The notes below the pieces were generated by a model. It did not search any database. It saw nothing but the letters and a program-made list of their open reading frames with translations, and was not told where the DNA came from. A DNA stretch of 64,000 nucleotides from Echeneis naucrates (Eukaryota; Chordata; Actinopteri; Carangiformes; Echeneidae), in NCBI RefSeq assembly GCF_900963305.1, contig NW_021780168.1:1204956-1268955 (forward strand), read 5' to 3'. A program made the position numbers and the translations under genes. This document shows positions 53,701 to 59,099 of the stretch, piece after piece. Numbering within the stretch: the first letter of the stretch is position 1; each line of letters opens with the position of its first letter.

Positions 53701-54294
53701 TATATGAAGAAGTGACTCACACTAAATAAAGTTTAAAGACCAAAAACCAACCGGTCTACATCATAGTGCTACATTTATTTGACAGATGTCATGTGACATG
53801 AAATCAAGGTACACAATCATTGCTGTTGCACAAAGTTTTAGCAAAGATCCCAACAATCCTGTTTGTGTTAAAATAAAAACATGACATGTCATCTGAAAGC
53901 TGATGTTAGATCAGTGTTTAAAGTGCTGGTTGTTATCGGTGATTACTAAACAAGTCTTTCATCTGGCTTCCTGTTAGGTCCAAATAGGGAAAATGATCAA
54001 AGCAGCCTCCCAGCTGATGACAACCTCCAAGCAGAAGAGAGGCTGCTCCTCACTCGAACAGGATTCATTCAGAGAGTGTCTGACACTGTTCTCAACCAGC
54101 TTCTGGATAAACTGCTTGAGCGTGGAGTTATCAGTGATGAAGAAATGCAGTCAGCCAGAACAAAGTCCAGAGCAGAAAAAGCCAGAGATGTGATCGACTC
54201 AGTGAGAAGAAAGGGAAGAGAAGCCAGCTCATTTCTGATTGCTGCTCTCTGTCAGCTGGATCCATGTGTTTCCAGAGAGCTCTCATTAAGATGA
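30415..54294 (+). CDS. nlrp1: NLRP1-like inflammasome sensor, copy R: RING-FISNA-NACHT-LRR-FIIND-CARD
   Basis: This is a cytosolic NLR predicted to sense danger and recruit caspases through a C-terminal CARD. Exons: 30415-30545, 30705-30967, 31057-32845, LRR exons from 34456 to 48326, then 50486, 51265, 51824, 52019, 52710, 53192, 53530 and 53978-54294. Skipping the two damaged LRR exons, phases agree throughout and give 4995 coding bases, about 1664 residues. Approximate order: RING 73-115, Walker A 229-236, Walker B 301-309, LRRs 728-1252, FIIND 1293-1560, CARD 1570-1660. FIIND plus CARD after LRRs is the hallmark of NLRP1. The N-terminal RING replaces the pyrin domain of mammalian NLRP1. 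AATAAA lies at 54447. The 5' untranslated exon is uncertain and exon joins are inferred, not shown by RNA. Confidence 0.85.
30705..30967 (+). CDS. Copy R RING finger exon
   Basis: Counting from the ATG at 30712, zinc ligands are Cys27, Cys30, Cys42, His44, Cys47, Cys50, Cys66 and Cys69: the C3HC4 pattern of a RING finger, as in ubiquitin E3 ligases. A basic patch (RDRKRRRH) comes before it. The donor at GAACAGA|gtgaga gives phase 1, which the next acceptor satisfies. Whether it binds an E2 cannot be told. The residue after the first Cys pair and the CPQC end look ordinary for a ligase. Confidence 0.8.
31057..32845 (+). CDS. nlrp1: Copy R FISNA-NACHT exon
   Basis: The exon is open for all 1789 bases. 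The real frame starts well before the GTG at 31122, with [25 protein letters not shown] ([20 protein letters not shown]) is followed by Walker A GVAGVGKT, Walker [10 protein letters not shown], a sensor-like [10 protein letters not shown], and the HD2 part with [19 protein letters not shown]. The acceptor is tctcttctctgtcag and the donor after CRKAR is gtgagtcc. The length equals that of copy L. Nucleotide-driven oligomerisation is the family role. Confidence 0.93.
32846..33154 (+). other. Copy R intron, conserved part
   Basis: This matches 12126-12434 of the left arm in reverse. No gene is seen. Confidence 0.5.
33155..34248 (-). mobile_element. SANT-domain DNA transposon inserted in copy R intron
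   Basis: The left arm has the empty site near 12120. The insert has imperfect inverted ends: AGAGGGTTATACTAA at the left and, read from the right, AGAGGGGCATACTAA. The minus strand carries [20 protein letters not shown] then [17 protein letters not shown], a Myb/SANT-like domain. No transposase catalytic domain is seen, so it is not autonomous. The family is Harbinger-like or similar. The target-site repeat was not clear to me. Confidence 0.65.
34456..34629 (+). CDS. Copy R LRR exon 1
   Basis: [38 protein letters not shown] and NCGLETLR are encoded in 174 bases between a catcacag acceptor and a gtcagt donor. It enters in phase 2 as the NACHT exon requires. Confidence 0.85.
34809..34982 (+). 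CDS. Copy R LRR exon 2
   Basis: This is a 174-base unit: [40 protein letters not shown] and HCRLETLR. The splice sites are normal. Confidence 0.85.
35150..35455. repeat. Common fish interspersed repeat with CTT run
   Basis: It begins with a (CTT)n-like run and CCATCCATCTTCTACCACTT, continues through GTCACCCTGGACAGGTGGCA and CATGCATGTCTAAGGACAGT, and ends CCCGGAGAGAACGCGGAGAG. Its relatives are 10918-11290 and 42305-42630. Confidence 0.55.
35460..35520. repeat. (TTG)n/(TTA)n trinucleotide run
   Basis: TTG units pass into about 14 TTA/ATT units directly before the inverted-repeat element. Confidence 0.9.
35529..36026. mobile_element. Non-autonomous inverted-repeat DNA transposon, 498 bases, right-arm copy
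   Basis: The ends are CTGTAATTTCCGGA and TCCGGAAATTACAG, perfect inverted repeats over 14 bases, flanked by TA. It has the same length as its left-arm partner at 10418-10915. Confidence 0.78.
36240..36960 (+). other. Copy R intron insertion, unassigned
   Basis: This stretch has no clear counterpart in the left arm. It includes a repeated TTTGTG word (36583-36606) and GCATGTATGCATGTATG. It reads weakly like decayed transposase-type sequence near 36420-36560 but no motif is firm. Confidence 0.3.
36969..36990. repeat. (AC)n microsatellite, short
   Basis: About 11 AC units. This is the partner of the long tract at 10019. Confidence 0.9.
37552..37728 (+). CDS. Copy R LRR exon 3
   Basis: This is a 177-base unit with the extra Asn ([10 protein letters not shown]) and ending DCRLETLK. 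The last exon base is A instead of the usual G before gtcagt, which weakens the donor slightly. Confidence 0.8.
38179..38352 (+). CDS. Copy R LRR exon 4
   Basis: [40 protein letters not shown] and DCSLETLR are encoded in 174 bases behind a strong tctttttccag acceptor. Confidence 0.85.
39062..39235 (+). CDS. Copy R LRR exon 5
   Basis: [31 protein letters not shown] and HCRLETLR are encoded in 174 bases. The 3' intron flank (TTTTATTTCTGCTCTCAGAT) is shared by most later LRR exons, which marks them as products of one repeated module. Confidence 0.83.
39386..39425. repeat. (AT)n run
   Basis: Alternating AT of about 35 bases lies in the intron. Confidence 0.85.
39540..40050 (-). mobile_element. 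LINE C-terminal fragment in intron
   Basis: The minus strand reads [20 protein letters not shown] and [19 protein letters not shown], the same LINE tail as at 6628-6990. It travels with the LRR module. Confidence 0.6.
40185..40368 (+). pseudogene. Copy R broken LRR exon
   Basis: A good aactcag acceptor and gtcaga donor flank an LRR exon of 184 bases, ten more than the family size. The extra bases follow GAACTAGACCTC and bring in a TGA at once (ELDL then stop). Inclusion would end the protein, so it is dead or must be skipped. Skipping costs no frame because neighbours share phase. Confidence 0.75.
40727..40900 (+). CDS. Copy R LRR exon 6
   Basis: [40 protein letters not shown] and HCRLETLR are encoded in 174 bases with normal splice sites. 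Confidence 0.83.
40940..42290 (-). mobile_element. L1-like LINE, C-terminal part, decayed
   Basis: The minus strand gives [20 protein letters not shown] at 41335-41275. Further upstream in the element it gives [17 protein letters not shown]-like and [11 protein letters not shown] words with several frame changes. xHMFWSC...FW is the C-terminal mark of fish L1-type reverse transcriptase ORFs. The left arm has nothing corresponding, so it inserted in the right arm only or was lost from the left. Confidence 0.65.
42305..42630. repeat. Common fish interspersed repeat
   Basis: CTACCACTTTTTCCGTTTCT, CGGGGTACACACAGGACAGG and CATACACGGTGGGAGGAAAC follow the same pattern as 35150-35455. It lies against the LRR exon 7 upstream flank. 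Confidence 0.55.
42821..42994 (+). CDS. Copy R LRR exon 7
   Basis: [40 protein letters not shown] and HCRLESLR are encoded in 174 bases. The splice sites are normal. Confidence 0.83.
43272..44497 (+). mobile_element. Tc1-like DNA transposon, decayed
   Basis: The terminal repeats are CAGTTGTGTTCAAAATAATA at the left and the reverse of ATTATGAACATAACTG at the right, with TA on both sides. The frame from 43607 starts [20 protein letters not shown] (paired-type helix-turn-helix), then [10 protein letters not shown] and [21 protein letters not shown] run of about 28 A at 43948-43975 then breaks it. The catalytic part continues from 43976 with [20 protein letters not shown] and stops early. The DDE triad is not all readable. 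It is absent from the left arm. Confidence 0.85.
44557..44877 (-). mobile_element. LINE C-terminal fragment, first of a tandem pair
   Basis: The minus strand reads [20 protein letters not shown] then FYAAKF, the C-terminal tail of an L2/Rex-like LINE. The 320 bases recur almost unchanged at 45820-46143, in the same direction, because the DNA between was duplicated with an LRR exon. Confidence 0.7.
44968..45143 (+). pseudogene. Copy R second broken LRR exon
   Basis: It is 176 bases between normal splice sites. Compared with its sisters it lacks one base near the start (GTTGTCAAGATCAG for GTTTGTCAGAGATCAG-type) and has three extra around AACTGGTACCTG. The LRR frame is lost at the beginning. 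Skipping it restores the array. Confidence 0.72.
45470..45735 (-). mobile_element. LINE C-terminal fragment in intron
   Basis: The minus strand gives [20 protein letters not shown] followed by ISKASER, the same tail as at 6920-7020. It follows the LRR module. Confidence 0.55.
45736..46143 (-). mobile_element. LINE C-terminal and 3' fragment, second of tandem pair
   Basis: This is a near-exact repeat of 44557-44877, with an additional 3' end (AGGCAAGTTTATTTATAGAG on the plus strand) and an A18 run at 45811. One or two differences are visible in 320 bases. Confidence 0.7.
46379..46555 (+). CDS. Copy R LRR exon 8
   Basis: [37 protein letters not shown] and HCRLETLR are encoded in 177 bases. 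The splice sites are normal. Confidence 0.83.
46950..48010 (-). mobile_element. LINE C-terminal fragment in intron, with satellite
   Basis: This is the mirror of 5990-7085. The minus strand reads [11 protein letters not shown] and [20 protein letters not shown], then [15 protein letters not shown]. It is broken by the compound microsatellite at 47731. Confidence 0.6.
47731..47943. repeat. Compound (CA)n/(CAGA)n microsatellite, about 210 bases
   Basis: CA runs are interrupted by ordered CAGACACAGACACACA-type units. It gives long VCVCVC open frames on the minus strand that are not genes. Confidence 0.95.
48150..48326 (+). CDS. Copy R LRR exon 9 (last intact)
   Basis: [20 protein letters not shown], then a variable [20 protein letters not shown] and DFRLETLR, are encoded in 177 bases. 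It pairs with 5003-5176 of copy L. Confidence 0.82.
48835..49800 (-). mobile_element. L2/Rex-like LINE, right-arm partner, internally deleted
   Basis: The minus strand from 49763 reads [31 protein letters not shown], then a PDDTQLYLS box (catalytic YADD changed to YPDD). A large internal piece is missing before the C-terminal part at 48960-49240. It extends further 5' (finger region) than the left-arm copy at 3066, so the two were trimmed differently after duplication. CCCTAA repeats sit inside at 49074. Confidence 0.75.
49072..49097. repeat. Short telomere-type (CCCTAA)n run
   Basis: About four units of CTAACC lie inside the LINE, where the left-arm copy has ordinary coding sequence. A single extra CCCTAACCCT follows at 49378. 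Confidence 0.85.
50082..50132 (+). pseudogene. LRR exon remnant (3' end only)
   Basis: GATCTGTCTGATCTTATGGA leads to LKLETLR and a gtcagt donor, with no acceptor or 5' part. The left-arm partner is 2561-2602. Confidence 0.6.
50486..50526 (+). CDS. Copy R linker exon 1
   Basis: [13 protein letters not shown] is encoded in 41 bases. The acceptor is tgcctctacag and the donor gtgagt. It converts phase 2 to phase 1. Confidence 0.8.
51265..51341 (+). CDS. Copy R linker exon 2
   Basis: [20 protein letters not shown] and TKLDK are encoded in 77 bases, a polar linker leading to the FIIND. Donor gtgagagg. Confidence 0.8.
51824..51879 (+). CDS. nlrp1: Copy R FIIND exon 1
   Basis: [19 protein letters not shown], the FTPE...YR opening seen at the start of FIIND/ZU5 domains in NLRP1. 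The acceptor is ctggaccacag and the donor gtaatt. It is the first exon without a partner in the left arm. Confidence 0.85.
52019..52233 (+). CDS. nlrp1: Copy R FIIND exon 2 (ZU5)
   Basis: [30 protein letters not shown] and [11 protein letters not shown]. This follows human NLRP1 closely in wording (MVAGPLLDI, VHLPHF). It ends in phase 1. Confidence 0.9.
52710..52981 (+). CDS. nlrp1: Copy R FIIND exon 3 with self-cleavage site
   Basis: The exon carries [12 protein letters not shown] and [12 protein letters not shown]. In human NLRP1 and CARD8, FIIND cuts itself between Phe and Ser, helped by a His upstream. Here the His lies 26 residues before the Phe, the same spacing as His1186 to Phe1212 in human NLRP1. 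The Phe-Ser pair is coded at 52820-52825. Cleavage would release a noncovalent C-terminal UPA-CARD piece of about 244 residues. The second half ([20 protein letters not shown]) begins the UPA. Confidence 0.92.
53192..53308 (+). CDS. nlrp1: Copy R FIIND exon 4 (UPA)
   Basis: Thirty-nine codons: [39 protein letters not shown]. The donor is gtgagtc and the acceptor is a weak ttgctgaag. It keeps phase 0 at both ends. Confidence 0.78.
53530..53671 (+). CDS. nlrp1: Copy R FIIND exon 5 (end of UPA)
   Basis: [20 protein letters not shown], then [20 protein letters not shown]. It corresponds to human NLRP1 SEFYV...LQVKDKKDETLVWEALV. The acceptor is tctctttcacag and the donor gtaaag. Confidence 0.88.
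53978..54294 (+). CDS. nlrp1: Copy R terminal CARD exon
   Basis: The last exon has a short linker and then a [74 protein letters not shown], ending ELSLR and TGA at 54292. The six-helix pattern and words such as VLNQLLDxLL and KARDxID resemble caspase-1/NLRP1 CARDs. It would recruit ASC or a caspase-1-like protease. Confidence 0.9.
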
Positions 54295-54446
54295 GGCCAA
54301 AGACACAAATTCTGAGTGTGGATGGAAATATTAACATGCACTGATTTACTGTAAAGTCACTGTTGATCCCACAGTACTTTGGGCTCTGGGATTTATTTTC
54401 CAACATTTTATCACATTGAAATGTGTGTTTGTGTTTACTGTTGAAA

Positions 54447-54452
54447 AATAAA
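54447..54452 (+). terminator. Polyadenylation signal of copy R
   Basis: AATAAA lies 153 bases after the stop codon, in AT-rich sequence, on the gene's strand. It is the first canonical signal downstream. Confidence 0.75.
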
Positions 54453-54749
54453 TGGTCCAAAACAGGGCCAGTTATTCAGTGAGATAAACAGCAGGCTGCC
54501 ATCAACAGTTCACTTTTATTTTCCTCCTTCAAATCTTTATTATTAAATGTTTTTTGCTGCGTTTCAACTTCTTAACGCTTTGAGCTGTAGAAAGCACACT
54601 GATATCAAAATATTCAGCTCATTCAGGACACGATCGCTGTGACTTTTCAGCTTTTTTGCTGCCTTTTTTTTTTTTTTTTAATGTACCTTTTTAAATTTTT
54701 AATGAATGGGAAAAAATCTTCAAACACTCTTCATACTTTTTCAACTTTA

Positions 54750-56270
54750 ATCTACTTTGACATAAGACAGTAATATAAAACACCTTTCGTCAAGTTTTTG
54801 ACAGGTCCCCTCAACCAATGAGATAGTTTTTCCCCCGGCCGCTGATCCCACCCTAGCGATTAGGTGAGAACCAATGAGAGCGTTTGAGGGCGGGTATTCG
54901 AAGAAGAGCGCCATATTTGTGTCGGATTCAGACTCCAGCACCCGAGGCTCTCCATGGAGAGTGGAGACTGTCGGACGGCAGGGCCTAGGGATACGTGTTC
55001 AACTATACCTCTCAAGAGATGTATTTTTACCAGTTGGAAAAAGGAGGTTTACAGCCCGGCAGGATCGAGAGCGACACTCACCTCAACAGACTGGTCAGCA
55101 CTGACGTTGGTAGGTGTAACAAATTTAAAAGTGAATGGTGTGAAAAAAGAATAAGAAGAACAACAACAACAAGAGGGATCATCAGGAGTTCCGAAAAAAA
55201 GAATTGCAGCCAACATTGTGTGGGAGACCAAGAGCACCCCGTCGGGTGAGTGAAGGGTGTGAGGACAAGTTTGTGTTGGAGTATTTCAACAAAGAGTGCA
55301 GAGTGTTTCAGAGATGTTTGCACATTCCCTTCAAGAACTGGTTGATGGTGATGGAGGAATACACAGAGAAAATTGAGACTGTTTGCAAGCAGTCAGAGTT
55401 TCAGAGACATTCTGCTGGTGAGAAAAATTCTGGTGTATTAGACTCCACCCCTTCTATGCCATTGGTCTACGAATAACTCCTCCTCCCAACCAATTCCAAC
55501 ACGCTTAAAGAAAAAGTTCAGTTCCATTGGCGTGCCAGTAACTCCTCCTCTCAGCTGTACTTTTAAAAAAAATAGAAAAGAATAGAACACGATAAAAATC
55601 ATGTCTTTCCTGCCCAGTCCTCGTCCTCCTAGACCGCAGACTTTGCAGTCTCGCCGGAAAAGGCATCTCACACCAGTCGCTCAGATATCTGGCAGCACCA
55701 AGCTCCCTGACAGCTATGCAGATTCTGGATGCATCAAAGAAGCCTTCACCCCGTGGAACGGCGGAGAAGAGATTATTGTGGAAAATTGATTGTGCATTTG
55801 GAGGAACACTGGACTACCGGCTGGTCAGTCTTTATTTTACAGGGGGTGATTTAAAAAAAAAAAAAAACTAAATAATCGTGTCAATGAAATGAGAAAGAGG
55901 TTGGACTCGGTTCGAAGTGACGCAGGACCCTTGTGGGGTTTACTCATCACGGTTGTTTCTCAATTCACAGACTAACGGTCATTAACCGAAGCATTTGATG
56001 CAATGATCAGAGAGATGAATTGTGACAATGTGGATCATCTATTTATGATATATGCTTTGATTGTAAATGTCATAGATCGATGTGTACAAAACAATGTGCC
56101 TACACACGTATCGAGTGAATTGCTGAAGCTGCATTGTTATCAGACCCACCATTGGAGCCTCGGTGATGAGGACAGACCTGTACAGCCTTGATGTTTAAGT
56201 ATCATGTATAATGTGTCGAGCCATCATATTTTCAATGTATTTTTTGATACTTTATGGAAAAAAGTAAAAA
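54750..56270 (+). other. Unassigned ORF-bearing segment
   Basis: The stretch opens with a CpG-rich part (54830-55260) holding two CCAATGAGA words at 54818 and 54872. It then has open frames at 55204-55476 (CEDKFVLEYFNKECRVFQRC), 55601-55789 (SFLPSPRPPRPQTLQSRRKR... ending GGEEIIVEN) and 56003-56191. I recognise none of the proteins. A (A)14 run lies at 55853. It may be a small gene with a promoter, or an old integrated element. No domain supports either. Confidence 0.3.
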
Positions 56271-56583
56271 TTTTATTAAAAAAAAGATTTTTTCATAAAC
56301 TCTGGAGAGGCGCTGGTGTGAACATGTCTGAGAAAGGCCTGCCAACAACGGTTAGTTGTTTTCACGGACCAAGTTTCACATGTTCCCAAGCATCTCTGTA
56401 CAGCCTTAAAATATGACACAGCTGAGTGCTGTTGTTCAGACTCATCTAAAAGGATGAGAGCACTCACTGGTGATCAGTTACCATTATGAGGGCAGGCATA
56501 GGTGGCACACCTTTAGTTCCACTTCCAGATCATGGAAGCAATTTCAGCTGTGTGTTTACCAACAGTGCAGAGAATAGATGAGC

Positions 56584-56655
56584 TGACCGTGACGTGATTT
56601 GAACACACAACCTTCTGATCTGGAGTCAGATGCGCTACCATTGCGCCACAGATTC
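56584..56655 (-). tRNA. tRNA-Trp(CCA), possibly decayed
   Basis: On the minus strand GAATCTGTGGCGCAATGGTA, loop CTCCAGA (CCA), T-arm GTGTGTTCAAATCACGT. The D- and anticodon arms are good. The acceptor has two mismatches and no T4 follows nearby. Confidence 0.65.
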
Positions 56656-56821
56656 TTTTACTCAGTAGCCTGCAGGGCGGGGAAGTTGTCAGCGTCTCCA
56701 CACCACTTTGGTGGTGTAAACTGATGTGAAAGCGCACATCGCTCTGCAGCTCTCAACAGCGGGTGCTGCCATGAGCCCCGTCCCAAAGCCCTCATCTATT
56801 CAATCTATTTATGAAACATTT

Positions 56822-56898
56822 CAGAAGCCAAGCAGTCCAAGGTGCTGCATTCATTCTGCGGTCTCTTAGAGGGGTCGGTTTGAATCCCATCGCTACTA
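56822..56898 (+). pseudogene. tRNA-Leu relic with CAT in the anticodon position
   Basis: GCCAAGCAGTCCAAGGTGCT, the anticodon stem CTGCA/TGCGG around loop TTCATTC, a variable arm and T-arm GGTTTGAATCCC are Leu-like. A Leu CAG loop would read TTCAGGT. The acceptor is not paired. Confidence 0.5.
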
Positions 56899-57198
56899 AT
56901 TACCTCTATTCCTCTGAATGTAACCTGTTTACAACATCAGTTGAGTGTGATGACTGAGCTCTTAGTGAAACACATCACGGGTTCTAGGTCTTCCACGTGA
57001 ATGCCTTTAATAGCAGGCATTGCTTCTTAATGCTGAAATGAGAGACAAAAAGCTATGTTGGAAGTTTCAAGGTGCAAACACAGTTTGTACTAACAGTTAA
57101 TTGAGGAATCAGCTGAATGAGGAAAGATGTGACTTAAAGCACAACAAAGATCTTTCCCAGAAGGCCCTCAGACAAAGAAGCTGGGTAACAGCACAGAC

Positions 57199-57270
57199 TG
57201 TCAGGAGTGGTATTTGAACCCTCAATTCCAGAGGAGACTGTCACCTGAACACAGCACCTTCAAAAGTCCA
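57199..57270 (-). pseudogene. tRNA-Leu 3' half relic
   Basis: The minus strand shows a variable arm (GTCTCCTCTGGAATTGAGGG), T-loop TTCAAAT and acceptor end CTCCTGACA. The 5' half is unrecognisable. It is the inverted partner of 22795. Confidence 0.55.
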
Positions 57271-57343
57271 CAGCACGCTGCTCAGCTTTTTTAGTTTTTT
57301 GTGTTTTATTTTGTGTATTTCTACTTTTCTTGCGGTTCATGTA

Positions 57344-57425
57344 GTTGTTGTGGCCGAGTGGTTAAGGCGATGGTCTCGAAATCCATTGGGGTTTCCCTGC
57401 GCAGGTTCAAATCCTGTCAACAATG
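57344..57425 (+). tRNA. tRNA-Ser(CGA)
   Basis: Eighty-two bases: acceptor GTTGTTG pairs with CAACAAT (last pair G-T), D-arm GGCCGAGTGGTTAAGGC, loop CTCGAAA (CGA), long variable arm, T-arm CAGGTTCAAATCCTG. There is one mismatch at the anticodon-stem end. TTTT follows about nine bases downstream. Confidence 0.8.
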
Positions 57426-57500
57426 TTTAGTTGTTTTCAAGGAGCAAGTTTCCCACTTTGAGAGCTACAGAGCACATTGGAGAATGTCTGCAACTGGCAC

Positions 57501-57579
57501 GGCATTAAAGTATAGGAGAGCTGGTTAGAGTGTGGTGCTAATAATGCCAAGGTCATGGGTTCAATCCCCATGCTGGCCA
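57501..57579 (+). pseudogene. tRNA-Ile(AAT) relic, 5' end altered
   Basis: CTGGTTAGAGTGTGGTGCTA, loop CTAATAA (AAT), T-arm ATGGGTTCAATCCCCAT and end GCTGGCCA are clear. The 5' acceptor strand no longer pairs and has extra bases. Confidence 0.65.
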
Positions 57580-58140
57580 CAAGCAGCATCTCAGAACTTG
57601 GTGTTGTTCTCTCCATAGACTTCAATGCAGTCTGAAGGCTTTTCCAACCAGTGGAACTGCCCCCCTGGTGGTCACTAAAAGTGCAGCTTAACTTATCAGA
57701 TACAACAAGAACACAAAGTTACAATGATAAGAGCAAAGACTCCAAATTGATCATTTCCTTTGTAACAGTTTAGTGATTACTTTCCAGCGGGCATTGTGCT
57801 GTTACTGTACGTAGGGAATTCATTTATTTGTGTGAAGAGCAGCAGCTCTTCAGACTCACATCACAATTAGTTTTGTGTCTTATTTGGCTCCATTTGGTGG
57901 AAGCTGTGAATCGCAGGATTCAGGGGGAATACATCCATACATACATCTTCACTGAAATAATGACACCTGTGAGAAAGCTCAAAACTGTGTCCAAAGGTTT
58001 GGAGGAGTGAATGGCAGAAAGATGTCTTTGAAGCCATTTGGACACACAACCAGTCAGCGTGCAGCATTCAACCTCACAATATTTCATGTGGTTGTGGTTG
58101 AAAGACGAGGCAGAATATTGGAAATGTAACTTTCGGTCTA
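57580..58140. repeat. tRNA-cluster flank, inverted copy of 20060-21420
   Basis: The order Ile flank then the TTTGGAGGAGTGAATGGCAG block is the reverse of cluster 1. No protein gene is seen. Confidence 0.5.
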
Positions 58141-58146
58141 AAAAAA
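58140..58146 (-). terminator. Pol III terminator of tRNA-Lys
   Basis: Seven T on the minus strand lie ten bases after the end of the tRNA-Lys. Confidence 0.8.
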
Positions 58147-58155
58147 GCTGCTTAT

Positions 58156-58228
58156 CGCCCAACGTGGGGCTCGAACCCACGACCCTGAGATTAAGAGTCT
58201 CATGCTCTACCGACTGAGCTAGCCGGGC
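58156..58228 (-). tRNA. tRNA-Lys(CTT)
   Basis: On the minus strand this is a textbook tRNA-Lys: GCCCGGCTAGCTCAGTCGGT, loop CTCTTAA (CTT), T-arm CGTGGGTTCGAGCCCCACG and acceptor GTTGGGC plus G. All stems pair and a T7 terminator follows. It is the best preserved tRNA gene in the window. Confidence 0.95.
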
Positions 58229-58489
58229 TGCTAGAAAGACAAAACATCCTCCAAAAAAAATCGACAAAAATCATTTCAGAATAAAAACCGGTTTAGATCA
58301 TTTTATTTGTATCTTTAGCTCAGATGTGGCAAAGCGCAACAATGCTGTCGATAAGGATCTTTCCCATTTGGGTTGCTTGAAGTGATGGTGGCCACTCATG
58401 CAGCACTCCGTTTATAACAGTTTTACATTTAATTAAATACTTCAAGATTGACTCACTCGGCCACACTATCACAGCTTCACTGCAAAAAT

Positions 58490-58740
58490 GACACACATAT
58501 GACATTATGGGAAATCTCAAAACTGTTTGGAGGAGAAAATGGAAGAAAGATGTGTTTGACAGCCTTTTGGACACACAACCAGTCAGCGTGACGCATCCAA
58601 CCTCACAATATTTCATGGTGTGGTTGAAAGAGGAGGGAGAACATTGGAAATGTAGGTCAAAGAAACCTGAGCTTGCACCTCACTCAGGTACCACCTCTGA
58701 TGCCAAAACCCGGGATTGAACCAGGGACCTTCAAAACAGC
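58490..58740. repeat. tRNA-cluster repeat unit, further copy
   Basis: This is a second plus-strand copy of the block at 57970-58090. It ends in a tRNA T-arm-like relic at 58690-58735 (CCCGGGATTGAACCAGGGAC on the plus strand). Confidence 0.5.
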
Positions 58741-58962
58741 CACACACAAACAAAGTAATCATTAACAGCCTGCATGGAGTCTAAAAGAAAAGAACATCAG
58801 ATGGAGACTTTTCATTTGAACATTTTAAGATGGGCATTTTGTTGGGGCAGGTGGGACTTAAACACTGACCCTTGTTCAAAGTTGGGACCCGGCACGGGAC
58901 GCCTGGTCAGCTACAGGGAGAGTTCATTTCTGTCACTCTGGTTAATGAGACATTAGAGAAAA

Positions 58963-59034
58963 TTCCCCGTCAGGGAATCAAACCCCGGCTTTCTGCGTAA
59001 CAGGTGGAGAGTCTGTCCACTATACTAACGAGGA
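58963..59034 (-). tRNA. tRNA-Asp body with anticodon GTT
   Basis: On the minus strand TCCTCGTTAGTATAGTGGAC, T-arm CGGGGTTTGATTCCCTG and acceptor ACGGGGA are tRNA-Asp and pair well. The anticodon loop reads CTGTTAC, so GTC has become GTT (Asn). The anticodon stem has two mismatches. TTTT follows at once. It is either a decaying gene or an anticodon-shifted one. Confidence 0.6.
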
Positions 59035-59099
59035 TCGCACATGTCCCTGAGACATGCGTCACCATCAAGGAGCTTTAACTGTTTACACTCTTACTTCAT

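Noticed and set aside
58840-58920. A possible further tRNA relic on the minus strand
   Set aside because: Only a T-loop-like word (TTTAAGTCC) and a purine-rich end remain. The arms cannot be paired convincingly.
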